Assembly (NCBI GenBank): GCA_903832475.1
Contig: CAILBQ010000040.1
Location: 1-15,120 of the forward strand
From: an uncultured Acidobacteriota bacterium
GTDB taxonomy: Bacteria > Acidobacteriota > Terriglobia > Terriglobales > Acidobacteriaceae
Direction of reading: 5' to 3'
Length of the DNA stretch: 15,120 bases
Under the pieces are notes generated by a model, which made no database searches, was not told where the DNA came from, and worked only from the letters and a program-made list of their open reading frames with translations. Made by a program: the position numbers and the translations under genes. Positions 1 to 7,405 of the stretch are shown piece after piece; position 1 is the first letter of the stretch, and each line of letters starts with the position of its first letter.

Positions 1-1933
1 GCTTTTCCTTATCCTGGTGAAAGATAGGCCGCCAATCTTCTTTCTTTTTTAAGTCGACAAAGTACTCGGTATTGAAAAAACCGGTCGCATCCGTGCCGTC
101 ATCCGGCCGACCTGTCTGGCTGACTACCTGCGTCACCTCGGGAAACGAGGCGAGCACCAGCCGTGCCTTGTTAGTGAATTCAATACTTGCCGTCGGTCCT
201 TCGCTCGGCGCCAATGTTCCGCGCACCCAGATCGAGCCTTCATCCAGATGCGGGAGAAATTCCGACCCGATGGGGCCGCCCACCGTCAGATAAACGGCTA
301 CGGCGAACAGAGCCGTGGCAATGCCGACCGTTGTCTTGCTATGCATGATCGCCGAACGCACCGACGTCCGATAGTGCTTGATCAGCCACAGCATGAGCGG
401 GTTATCCCACTCCTTCGCACCCTTGCTGAACAGGAAGCTGGCCAGCACTGGCGCTACCATGACGGCGAACACCAAGGCCCCCAGCAGAGCAAACGTCACC
501 GTCCACGCCATCGGCTTGAAGAGCCGTCCTTCCACCGCCTGCAGCGTGAAGATCGGCAGATAGGAGGTGATGATGATGCCCCGCGCAAAGAACACCGGCC
601 GTAACACCTCATGCGCCGCATCGCGTATCTTCATGGCCGGCGTGCGCGTGTCGTCCTTGTGCGCCAGATGCCGCACCATGTTCTCAATCATCACCACCGA
701 GCCGTCCACCACCATGCCAAAATCGAGCGCGCCCAGGGATAGCAGGTTGGCGGGAATATGGCTCAGGTCCAGGCAGATCGATGCGAACAACAGCGCAAAG
801 GGAATCGTCAGCGTAACAATGATCGCCCCGCGAATGTTTCCCAGGAAGAGAAACAGAATCACTGAAACTAGGAACACGCCCTCAAGAAGATTGTGTTCTA
901 CAGTCTCGACTGTGTACGAGACCAGAACCGAGCGATCCAGGAATGCCTTGATCTGCACCCCCTTGGGCAGGATCTGCTCATTCAGCTCCTTGACCTTCTC
1001 GTGAATTCCTTGCAGTACCGGGTCCGAGTCTGAACCCTTCTGCAGCAGCACCACACCTTCGACTGTGTCGTCGTTGTCGACGATCGTGCCGTTGCTCAGA
1101 TGGGTTGCGCGACCAATCTGACCCAGCCGGATCTTCGGCCCCTGCTCGACAGTCGCAATATCCTTCACTCGAATGGCGGCGCCATTCTGCGTTTTGACCA
1201 CCGTATTGGCAATGTCCTGCGAACTCGTATACAGTCCCAGCGACTGCACATTGATCTGCTGGGCGCCCTCCTCGATAAAGCTGCCGCCGCCATTGGAATT
1301 ATTGTTCGCGAGCTGCTGCTCGACCTGCCCGATACTGAGCCCATACTGGATGAGCTTGTCCGGATCCAGCTTGACCTGGTATTCCTTTGTCGGGCCGCCA
1401 AAGCTGGCCACATCCACTACGCCTTTGACACTCTTGAACTGCTTTTCCAGCGACCAGTCCTCGAGCGATTTCTTCTCCATCACATCGTAGGAAGGATTCG
1501 TGCTCTCCAGTGTGTACCAGTAAATCTGTCCAACCGGGCTCCAGTCGGTGCCCATCTGCGGAATGATCCCGGCCGGCAGACTGACTTGATTGAGCCGCTC
1601 CAGCACGTGCTCCCGATTCACATCGCTGGTGGAGTCATCGTCAAAGATCAACATCAGGCTTGAAATGCCGGCCAGCGTGCTCGATCGCAAATGAGTTAAA
1701 TGCGGAATGCCCGCCATCTGAATTTCGACTGGCACCGTCACCTGCCGCTCGATCTCCTCGGCAGAACGTCCCGGCCATTGCGTGATCACCTGCACGTAAT
1801 TGTTGGCTACGTCGGGGTATGCTTCGATCGGTAGTCCCTTGAACGCAAGTATTCCCCAGCCCACCAGCAGCAGTGTCCCGCCCAGCACCAGCCACCGACT
1901 CTTCAGGGCAAAATCAACAAAGGCGCGAATCAT
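1..1933 (-). CDS. CzcA/CusA-family heavy-metal efflux RND pump (partial)
   Basis: Inner-membrane proton-driven pump that would export heavy-metal cations through the adaptor and outer-membrane factor encoded just upstream. I translated it by hand from the ATG at 1933; the frame stays open to the window edge, giving 644 residues of the roughly 1030-1060 usual for the family, so the C-terminal third is outside. The N-terminus has a first membrane segment (about residues 11-30) followed by LPIEAYPDV. A second membrane block begins near residue 345 (LLEGVFLVSVILFLFLGNIR). The proton-relay motif DFGMVVDGSVVMIEN gives D404, D410 and E417, matching the D/D/E triad of CzcA. The periplasmic segment SEFLPHLDEG follows near residue 560. 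The start overlaps the adaptor stop codon by one base (TGATG), with AAGGGG seven bases upstream. Family assignment is certain; the metal is not. Two methionines used by CusA for Cu(I)/Ag(I) are R571 and N621 here. Confidence 0.96.
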   Translation of the reverse strand, partial: MIRAFVDFALKSRWLVLGGTLLLVGWGILAFKGLPIEAYPDVANNYVQVITQWPGRSAEEIERQVTVPVEIQMAGIPHLTHLRSSTLAGISSLMLIFDDDSTSDVNREHVLERLNQVSLPAGIIPQMGTDWSPVGQIYWYTLESTNPSYDVMEKKSLEDWSLEKQFKSVKGVVDVASFGGPTKEYQVKLDPDKLIQYGLSIGQVEQQLANNNSNGGGSFIEEGAQQINVQSLGLYTSSQDIANTVVKTQNGAAIRVKDIATVEQGPKIRLGQIGRATHLSNGTIVDNDDTVEGVVLLQKGSDSDPVLQGIHEKVKELNEQILPKGVQIKAFLDRSVLVSYTVETVEHNLLEGVFLVSVILFLFLGNIRGAIIVTLTIPFALLFASICLDLSHIPANLLSLGALDFGMVVDGSVVMIENMVRHLAHKDDTRTPAMKIRDAAHEVLRPVFFARGIIITSYLPIFTLQAVEGRLFKPMAWTVTFALLGALVFAVMVAPVLASFLFSKGAKEWDNPLMLWLIKHYRTSVRSAIMHSKTTVGIATALFAVAVYLTVGGPIGSEFLPHLDEGSIWVRGTLAPSEGPTASIEFTNKARLVLASFPEVTQVVSQTGRPDDGTDATGFFNTEYFVDLKKKEDWRPIFHQDKEK

Positions 1934-3102
1934 CACTGAGCCCCTTCGGTTTCAAGCGACAGGGCATTCAAGACGACCTGCTGTCCCGGGGCCAAGCCTG
2001 AGAGGATTTCCTGCTTGCTGCCCTCGACCGTCGCCCCTGCATGCACTTCTGTCCGCTTGAACTGGTTTGCTCCGGCCGGCACGAAGACCCAGTCGCGGTC
2101 GTGCAGATGCAATACCGCCGTTGTCGGCACCACGGCCAGCGACGATTCCCGCTTGCTGGAAAACGTCGCCGTCACAAACATCCCCAGCTTCAGAATCCCG
2201 GGGTTGGCCACTTCAATTCTGACCTTCGCCGTGCGCAGCGACGGATCGAGCACCGGACCGATATCGCTGATGCGCCCCGTCAGCACTCTGTCCGGGTACG
2301 CGTTCAGATGAATTTGTGCCGTCTCTCCCAGCTTCACCTGGGGCAGGTCGTTCTCATACACGTCGCAGATGATCCAGACCTTCGACAAGTCGGCGATGGT
2401 GAATGCCGTCGATGATCCTGAAAGGTTCACCCCCGCCGCGCCGGCCTGCGCCACGTTCTGCGCGATGATCACGCCGGTCACCGGCGCATACACGTTCACC
2501 AGGCTGCTGGGATGATTTTTGTCCACACCCAGTGTCTTGAGCTGTTCTTCCGCCGCTGTCAGATCGGCCTTGGCATCCTTCTCGGTATCCTCAGCCTGCT
2601 CGAACATGGCCTGCGAAATCGCTCCATGGTCCAGCAATTCCTTGGCTCGCATAAACGCCTTGTTGGCGAGTTGCTCGTCGTTGACTGCTTTCAGGTAGGC
2701 GTTGAAGGCGTTGGTGACATCGGTGCTCTGCACCTGGAACAGCAACTGACCCTTCCTGACGTTGTCATCCAGACGAACTTTTATGTCCACCACACGGCCA
2801 TTGGCCAGCGAGATCACAGGAACCGTCCGCGAGACATCCGGCTGCACGGAGCCGGTTGCCGTCAACTGTGTAGCCGTCTCCATCTTGCCGGCTTCTGTCA
2901 GCGCAAACAGTTTGGCCTTGGTCGCGTCCACCGTGACCACGTTCATGTCGCCCACATGCACGACGTTCGCCGGCGGTGGCGCGCCATCGCCTTGTTCCTG
3001 CTTCTTGCAGCCGGTGAAGGGAAGCGTCAGCGCCGCCAATCCAAACGCGGTCATCCTCAATGAAGCCAAACGAAAAACCTTGTCAATTCGAAGCCGCATC
3101 AT
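1933..3102 (-). CDS. RND efflux periplasmic adaptor (membrane fusion protein, CusB/CzcB type), lipoprotein
   Basis: Periplasmic adaptor that bridges the RND pump and the TolC-like channel. It is 389 residues long, normal for the family. The N-terminus is a basic/hydrophobic signal ending in FTGC, so C32 is a probable lipidation site, though F at -3 is not ideal. Domains in order: first half of the biotinyl-lipoyl-like fold around 97-127 (NGRVVDIKVRLDDNVRKGQL); alpha-helical hairpin about 128-192; second lipoyl half about 203-230 (VYAPVTGVI); beta-barrel about 235-318, ending in the typical LKLGMFV; membrane-proximal domain to about 385. I see no His/Met-rich metal-binding N-terminal extension. 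The start overlaps the upstream TolC-like gene by 4 bases (ATGA), with GAGG seven bases ahead. A second ATG follows directly, so the true start could be one codon later. Confidence 0.96.
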   Translation of the reverse strand: MMRLRIDKVFRLASLRMTAFGLAALTLPFTGCKKQEQGDGAPPPANVVHVGDMNVVTVDATKAKLFALTEAGKMETATQLTATGSVQPDVSRTVPVISLANGRVVDIKVRLDDNVRKGQLLFQVQSTDVTNAFNAYLKAVNDEQLANKAFMRAKELLDHGAISQAMFEQAEDTEKDAKADLTAAEEQLKTLGVDKNHPSSLVNVYAPVTGVIIAQNVAQAGAAGVNLSGSSTAFTIADLSKVWIICDVYENDLPQVKLGETAQIHLNAYPDRVLTGRISDIGPVLDPSLRTAKVRIEVANPGILKLGMFVTATFSSKRESSLAVVPTTAVLHLHDRDWVFVPAGANQFKRTEVHAGATVEGSKQEILSGLAPGQQVVLNALSLETEGAQ

Positions 3103-4463
3103 GGAATCACCTCGCGTCCAACCGCTTCATTCAGTTGGCTGGCTGCTGTCAAATACGTGCCGATCAATTGCAGGTAGGCTAGTTGCACGGTGCGGTAATC
3201 GCTCTGCGCAGTCAGAAAATCCGTCAGCGAAGCTCCGCCATGCTGATACGCAAACGTCACCGTATCCCGCACCCGCGTCGCCTGCTGCACGTACTTGTCT
3301 TTGTAGGGTTTGAGCAGTGTAACGTTGCTGCTCACCTGCGCATACGCTGTGTCTACGTCGCTGAACACCTGCGCACGCGCCTGCTCCGTCAACTGCTGCG
3401 ATTTGTCGATGTCGATGGCGGTTCGCTTTTTCTCGCCCTGGTTCCGGTCGAAGACCCGCAGTGGAATGGTCACGCTCAACCCCAGCGCGTTCTCCGCATT
3501 TGGGTTGTTGTACGAGCCGTCATACGTCCACCATGCAGCGAAAGTCGGATCGGTCGAGCCGTTTGCCCACGCCAGCTTGTGTGCTGCCTTGGACTGCTCG
3601 ATCTGGTCGATGGCTGCTTTCAGATCCGCGCGAGAATCAATCGCCATCTGCCGAATCTGCTCCAGATCCTTCACGTCCGCCGAAAAATCAAACTGCCCAT
3701 CCACGTCAAACTGTTCCACCGGCGTCCGTTCGTTCAGCAATTGGATGAGCTGAATCTTTGAGGTCCGCAGGTTGACCATAGCTGTCTGCAGCTCTGACTC
3801 GTACTGCACCCTCTGCAACTCGATCCGGTCCAGATCCACCTGCGCAATATCGCCTGCCTTGAACCGCTCCCGGCTGATGCCGATGATCTTGTCGTAATAC
3901 TCCAGATCGTCCTGCGCCAGCTTCAATACCGCCTTGGCCTGGAGCGTCTGCACAAAGGCCGATCGCAGCGTGAATTCCAGCGTGCGGATCAGGTTGTCGT
4001 GCAGATCCTTGTTCACCAGCGTGGTGTCTTTCGCCGCTTCCGTGCGCAACTCCCGCTTGTGCTGTCGCTCATGCAGATAGCTGACGTTGGCCTGCTCCTG
4101 TACTCCGCTCAGCGGCGTCCAGACACCGTGGTTGGGCGTCAATTGCAATCCGTCAGCTGAACCGGCAAACTGCGGATTGGGCCGCAGGTGCGCCGTAATC
4201 TCCATCGCCTGGTATTCGTCCACGCTGAGCTGGTCGGCCTTCAATTGCGGATTGTTTGCCTCGAAGCGCAACTTAACGTGTTCCCAGGTGAGCGCATTCG
4301 CATTCTTCGGTGTATTGGCCGCCTGCTGCGCCGAAACCGCCGACGGCGTCTGCGTTCCCAGCGTACCCGCTGCAGTGGGCGCCGCCTGACCATGCGCACG
4401 CTGCCCGGACTGCGCTAGACACAGGCTCATCGCTGCATACACTACTGCTGTAAGTCGTTTCAT
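3099..4463 (-). CDS. TolC-like outer membrane efflux protein (CusC/CzcC type)
   Basis: Outer-membrane channel of the tripartite metal exporter. It is 454 residues long, within the usual range for the outer membrane efflux protein family. A signal peptide covers about residues 1-27 (MKRLTAVVYAAMSLCLAQ, probable cleavage near AHGQA). The lone Cys there does not sit in a lipobox, so unlike many CusC proteins it is probably not lipidated. Two internally related efflux-protein repeats are visible, with long coiled helices: the first centres on RFKAGDIAQVDLDRIELQRV (about 200-219) and the second on AYQHGGASLTDFLTAQSDYR (about 405-424). The start is supported by GAGGG about six bases upstream of the ATG. 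It is the first of the three overlapping efflux genes and lies 75 bases after the small membrane-protein gene, with no terminator between them, which supports one operon. Confidence 0.95.
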   Translation of the reverse strand: MKRLTAVVYAAMSLCLAQSGQRAHGQAAPTAAGTLGTQTPSAVSAQQAANTPKNANALTWEHVKLRFEANNPQLKADQLSVDEYQAMEITAHLRPNPQFAGSADGLQLTPNHGVWTPLSGVQEQANVSYLHERQHKRELRTEAAKDTTLVNKDLHDNLIRTLEFTLRSAFVQTLQAKAVLKLAQDDLEYYDKIIGISRERFKAGDIAQVDLDRIELQRVQYESELQTAMVNLRTSKIQLIQLLNERTPVEQFDVDGQFDFSADVKDLEQIRQMAIDSRADLKAAIDQIEQSKAAHKLAWANGSTDPTFAAWWTYDGSYNNPNAENALGLSVTIPLRVFDRNQGEKKRTAIDIDKSQQLTEQARAQVFSDVDTAYAQVSSNVTLLKPYKDKYVQQATRVRDTVTFAYQHGGASLTDFLTAQSDYRTVQLAYLQLIGTYLTAASQLNEAVGREVIP

Positions 4464-4538
4464 GCTACCCTCGCGGCCCTATGGAGCGGTCGCCTGGTAA
4501 GAACGCAATTTGATGAGAAAGATTAGCGAGAAGAGGAA

Positions 4539-4931
4539 TCAGGCAAGCGGCGGAGGACGGCTATAGCGGGGAGCGCCGGTCACCTGCGTTGGCAGCGTCT
4601 CGCTGTCGGCGTGCAGATACTCCTGCGGCGCCGTGGGGGGCCATTGTCCCGCGAAATCAAATGCAGGCAGCGTCAGGGCAATCGGCGTCATCGATGGGTG
4701 AACGTGATCGCGTTCCGTGGCCCGGCGCAGGCACGAATCCGTTTCCGCGGGATTCTGCGCGGCCACCAGGTCGTCGCTCAACGAGATCACCGGTAACAGC
4801 AGCAGCACCACCATGGCAAGCGCCAATACCTGCGCCCCTCGGGATTTCCGGTCAGCCACGCCGCTGCGCAGCCAGAACCAGATCAGGCCCACAGAGCACA
4901 CGGCCCACGCTAGATTCAGTGCTGATTCCAT
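4539..4931 (-). CDS. Small two-helix membrane protein of unknown function, head of metal-efflux operon
   Basis: I do not recognise a named family. The 130-residue product has two hydrophobic segments, about 5-21 (LNLAWAVCSVGLIWFWL) and 34-51 (QVLALAMVVLLLLPVISL), separated by a short basic loop (RSGVADRKSRG). By the positive-inside rule both ends face the periplasm. The following stretch, SDDLVAAQNPAETDSCLRR (52-70), then DHVHPS, has D53, D54, D65, C67, H76 and H78, which could bind a metal. The rest is Pro-rich and probably disordered. I recall similar short proteins beside efflux genes in other Acidobacteriota, but cannot check this here. No clear Shine-Dalgarno sequence precedes the ATG. 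Its place as first gene of the efflux operon suggests an accessory or metal-sensing role; that is inference. Confidence 0.75.
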   Translation of the reverse strand: MESALNLAWAVCSVGLIWFWLRSGVADRKSRGAQVLALAMVVLLLLPVISLSDDLVAAQNPAETDSCLRRATERDHVHPSMTPIALTLPAFDFAGQWPPTAPQEYLHADSETLPTQVTGAPRYSRPPPLA

Positions 4932-4942
4932 CGATACGATAA

Positions 4943-4970
4943 ATTCTACCCTACGCCTTCTTACAACAAG
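4943..4970 (-). promoter_or_regulatory. Candidate promoter of the metal-efflux operon
   Basis: Read on the minus strand, CTTGTT (4970-4965) is followed after 16 bases by TAGAAT (4948-4943), a fair match to TATAAT. Transcription would then start about 5 bases before the ATG at 4931, so the mRNA would be almost leaderless, in keeping with the missing ribosome binding site. A perfect TTGACA lies further upstream (5003-4998, minus strand) but has only weak -10 matches at 17-18 bases (TAGTCA). Which of the two is used cannot be settled from sequence. Confidence 0.3.
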
Positions 4971-5155
4971 GGCTGACTAGGCCTCATTCTGGATGTCTGT
5001 CAATAAATAGACGATAGTGAATTCGTAAGGACTCGATAAAACTTGGCAACCGCCTCTAGGATGAAGGTTTTAACAGGGGTCTCCATGCCCCATCCATGCA
5101 GTGCCCCGGCCCATGCGGTTCGCCGCAGGACAAAGCAGCTCCGGGGTGGCGCGCG

Positions 5156-5185
5156 TTGACCCGGCCTGCCCATTGCTCGTATGAT
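5156..5185 (+). promoter_or_regulatory. Sigma70-type promoter for tRNA-Gln
   Basis: TTGACC (5156-5161) and TATGAT (5180-5185) are separated by 18 bases, each one base off consensus. Transcription would start near 5192, about 60 bases before the mature tRNA, leaving a normal 5' leader for RNase P removal. No other gene lies between, so the tRNA is the obvious target. Confidence 0.75.
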
Positions 5186-5251
5186 GTGTGAGTTGCTGGT
5201 GCGTCCCGCTCCCCGCGGTGAGCCCGCTCATTCAACAAGCGTTACGCCTGT

Positions 5252-5325
5252 TGCCTCGTCGTTCAATGGTAGGACAGCTGACTCTGACTCAGCATATTGG
5301 GGTTCGAATCCCTGCGAGGCAACCA
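5252..5325 (+). tRNA. tRNA-Gln (anticodon CUG)
   Basis: A complete cloverleaf can be drawn by hand. Acceptor stem TGCCTCG (5252-5258) pairs fully with CGAGGCA (5315-5321). The D-stem is GTTC/GGAC. The anticodon stem GCTGA/TCAGC encloses the loop CTCTGAC, with anticodon CTG at 5284-5286, reading CAG (Gln). The variable loop is four bases. The T-arm has the normal TTCGAAT loop (5303-5309) with three G-C and two wobble pairs. Discriminator A is at 5322, and CCA is encoded at 5323-5325. It is driven by the promoter at 5156-5185 and stands alone. Confidence 0.97.
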
Positions 5326-5414
5326 CACAAACTTCCACGCTGATGAGGTGCTGTTACCTCGCGCTTTGCACTCCGCGACATAGCACTCTCGGAAACGGCT
5401 CACCTGGTCGTCCT

Positions 5415-7088
5415 TCAGCAAGGCGCTGCCTTTGAATCGGAAACAGTGGAAGAGGCCTGCAGAATCACCAAACCTGCTGGCGGCAAAGGTGCCGGCGAGC
5501 GGATTTGCTGACCTGAGGCAGCACTCGCATCTGTTTTCTCCTCGTGATATTCACTCTCCGTGTTGACCGCCCAGATATTGTCTTTGGTGGTCACCCCGTT
5601 CGCGATGTTTTCGACTGCAGTGATTGCCGTCAGCATGGAATGGTCCTGATTGTTGTACTTGTGCATCCCGTTTCGCCCGACCAGGAAGAGATTTTTCAAC
5701 CCGTCCGTGTACTCCCGGATCACGTCGAAGCGGTCGTAGGAACCAAAGTACGCAGGGTAGGTCTTAGCCACATGCACCACATGCCAGTCTTCAACGTCTT
5801 CCACTTTGAGCATCCCGATCTGCTCCACTTCGCACATCGCCAGCCTGGCCATCTGCTCATCGGGAAGCTTCCAGACCGGGTCTGTCTCGTTGCAGAAGTA
5901 CTCCAGCCCAAGCCACATCTTGCCCGGTTGCCCTACCAGCCAGGGGCTCCAGTTATTGAAGATCTGCAGCCTGCCCAGCAACACATCCGGCTCCTGGATG
6001 TAGATCCAGTTGTCCTTGAGCGGTGAGCCGTCCTTCTCCCGGAGCGCGAGGTGATCGACCAGCAGGCCCACTGTGATGAAGTCGCGGTAGACCAGCCCCT
6101 CACTTACCTCGCTCACCTCTGTCGGCGGCGCTGGAACCAGGTCTCTGACCAGGTCGCGAACCGGCATGGTCGAGAAAAAGTAGTCGCCGGTGTATCGAAC
6201 CCGCTTACCACCATCCTTCAATCCCTCGACGGAAACAATGCGGCCGCCGCCTGGGTCGCTTCCCCCACTGCTTTCCCAGTTCACTCGGTCAACCGACACG
6301 CCCAGATGGATTTCGCCGCCGTTCTGTAAGACTCTCTCGGCAGCCTGTTCCCAAAGCTGTCCCGGCCCCAGCTTGGGGTACAGGAACTTTTCAATCAAAG
6401 ACGTTTCTGTCTCGCGCTGCGCGATGCCGCCTTCCTGGGAATGAAAGACCTTGCGAACAAAGTGGCTGCATACCTTGGCGAGAGACAGGCCTTTGATACG
6501 TTGAGCACCCCATTCCGCGCTGATCTCAGAGCAGGGAACTCCCCACACCTTTTCTGTGTAGTCTTTGAAAAAAATGCGGTATAGCTGCATGCCGAACCGG
6601 TTAATGAAGAAATCTTCCAGCGACTTCTCCTCGCGCTGCACCACCAGCGCCGAATTGAGGTAGCTCAAGCCTGCAAGCACCGCGCGCACCACCCCCATCT
6701 TCCGCAGCGTGTCCATCGAAAGACGGATAGGGTAGTGAAAAAAACGGCGCAGAAAGTAAATGCGGCTGCGTCGCTCCCGCACCAGCATGACCAGGTCTTC
6801 CTTGTGCGGATCATGTGTCCCGGCGCTATCGTCCGTCGAGACCGTCCCGGCATTCTCAATCGGGATCATGTCCAGCCACCACTGCATCACCCGGTCCGAT
6901 TTTGAAAACAGGCGGTGACCGCCGATGTCCATGCGGTTTCCCTTGTAACGCACCGTCCGCGAAATCCCGCCGATCTCATGGCTCGCTTCCAGCACGATGG
7001 GCTTGATCTGCGTCTGCCGTTGCAGTTCCACTGCCGCCGTCAAACCTGCTGGACCGGCGCCGATAATGATGGCGATGCCCTGTTTCAT
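5415..7088 (-). CDS. FAD-dependent oxidoreductase, amine-oxidase / UDP-galactopyranose-mutase-like
   Basis: Cytoplasmic flavoprotein of 557 residues. The N-terminal Rossmann motif is IIIGAGPAGLTAAVEL (G10, G12, G15), with E34 at the end of strand 2 to bind the FAD ribose, then IGGISRTV and DIGGHRLFSKS, as in UDP-galactopyranose-mutase-like and protoporphyrinogen-oxidase-like proteins. A mid-region KDYTEKVWGVP and the C-terminal FAD-contact segment FLVGRNGMHKYNNQDHSM (about 469-486) also point to this group, often found in surface-polysaccharide gene sets. Substrate unknown; true mutase activity is not shown. The last ~59 residues after IANG are Ala/Ser/Pro-rich and look like a non-conserved tail. 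I chose the ATG at 7088 because GGAG lies six bases upstream; the longer frame starting with TTG at 7124 has no such support. It converges on the tRNA and is divergent from the GH3 gene. Confidence 0.9.
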   Translation of the reverse strand: MKQGIAIIIGAGPAGLTAAVELQRQTQIKPIVLEASHEIGGISRTVRYKGNRMDIGGHRLFSKSDRVMQWWLDMIPIENAGTVSTDDSAGTHDPHKEDLVMLVRERRSRIYFLRRFFHYPIRLSMDTLRKMGVVRAVLAGLSYLNSALVVQREEKSLEDFFINRFGMQLYRIFFKDYTEKVWGVPCSEISAEWGAQRIKGLSLAKVCSHFVRKVFHSQEGGIAQRETETSLIEKFLYPKLGPGQLWEQAAERVLQNGGEIHLGVSVDRVNWESSGGSDPGGGRIVSVEGLKDGGKRVRYTGDYFFSTMPVRDLVRDLVPAPPTEVSEVSEGLVYRDFITVGLLVDHLALREKDGSPLKDNWIYIQEPDVLLGRLQIFNNWSPWLVGQPGKMWLGLEYFCNETDPVWKLPDEQMARLAMCEVEQIGMLKVEDVEDWHVVHVAKTYPAYFGSYDRFDVIREYTDGLKNLFLVGRNGMHKYNNQDHSMLTAITAVENIANGVTTKDNIWAVNTESEYHEEKTDASAASGQQIRSPAPLPPAGLVILQASSTVSDSKAAPC

Positions 7089-7405
7089 GGTGGTCTCCAC
7101 CCGGACTCGATGCTTCGTTTTCAAGTGAAATTTGCGTTCAGTCTAGCCCTCCGTGAATGCGCTTCGCGATAGCGACAGACGCTCCGGCAAAAGAAAAGCA
7201 GGCAGCGTCCCGAATCGGAACGACCTGGCAGCTTCCCAGACCCGGCGTTGGCGGCGTATCCTCGCTTTCGAAGTTTCAAATCACATAAAGATTTGTTCGA
7301 CCGTCTGATTGAACCCCGGCCTGCTTCTTCCGCGTTTCCCAGACCGTCCGGCCGAACCTGCCCGATCAGGTCCGATTTCAACTGCTTCACTTCAGGAGAT
7401 AACCC
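7089..7405. other. Divergent intergenic region (oxidoreductase / GH3)
   Basis: This 317-base gap must contain promoters for two diverging genes. Near the left end is the ribosome binding site GGAG (7098-7095, minus strand) of the oxidoreductase; near the right end is AGGAG (7394-7398) for the GH3 gene. The middle has one local AT-rich stretch (about 7268-7300) holding the dyad at 7277-7295. I see no clear -35/-10 pair on either strand. The long minus-strand open frame crossing this gap is a shadow of the GH3 gene and is not called. Confidence 0.55.
7277..7295. promoter_or_regulatory. Operator-like dyad upstream of GH3 gene
   Basis: CAAATC and GATTTG form a perfect 6-base inverted repeat around the AT-rich centre ACATAAA, about 110 bases before the GH3 start. 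The size and AT-rich centre fit a repressor site (for example LacI- or GntR-like), and CATAAA inside it could be a -10 element. No regulator gene is in the window, so the role is a guess. Confidence 0.3.

Larger units (their letters stand above)
4932..5251. other. Divergent intergenic region without a gene
   Basis: This stretch separates the leftward metal operon from the rightward tRNA. Short open frames on both strands lack a ribosome binding site and recognisable protein character, so I call no gene. It holds the two candidate promoter elements for the operon (4943-4970 and TTGACA at 4998-5003 on the minus strand) and the tRNA promoter at 5156-5185. I find no MerR-, ArsR- or CsoR-like long dyad that would identify a metal-responsive operator. 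Confidence 0.6.

Noticed and set aside
1100..1663. 187-codon plus-strand open frame opposite the RND pump gene
   Set aside because: It lies fully antisense to the pump, whose translation shows uninterrupted family motifs.
5252..5325. tRNA-Gln as an integration site for a mobile element
   Set aside because: No repeat of the tRNA 3' end and no integrase gene are visible in the window.
5345..5360. GAGGT/ACCTC hairpin after the tRNA as a terminator
   Set aside because: The stem is only five bases and no T-run follows on either strand.
7089..7124. Upstream TTG start that would lengthen the oxidoreductase by 12 residues
   Set aside because: The ATG at 7088 has GGAG at ideal spacing and places the Rossmann motif at the usual distance from the start.
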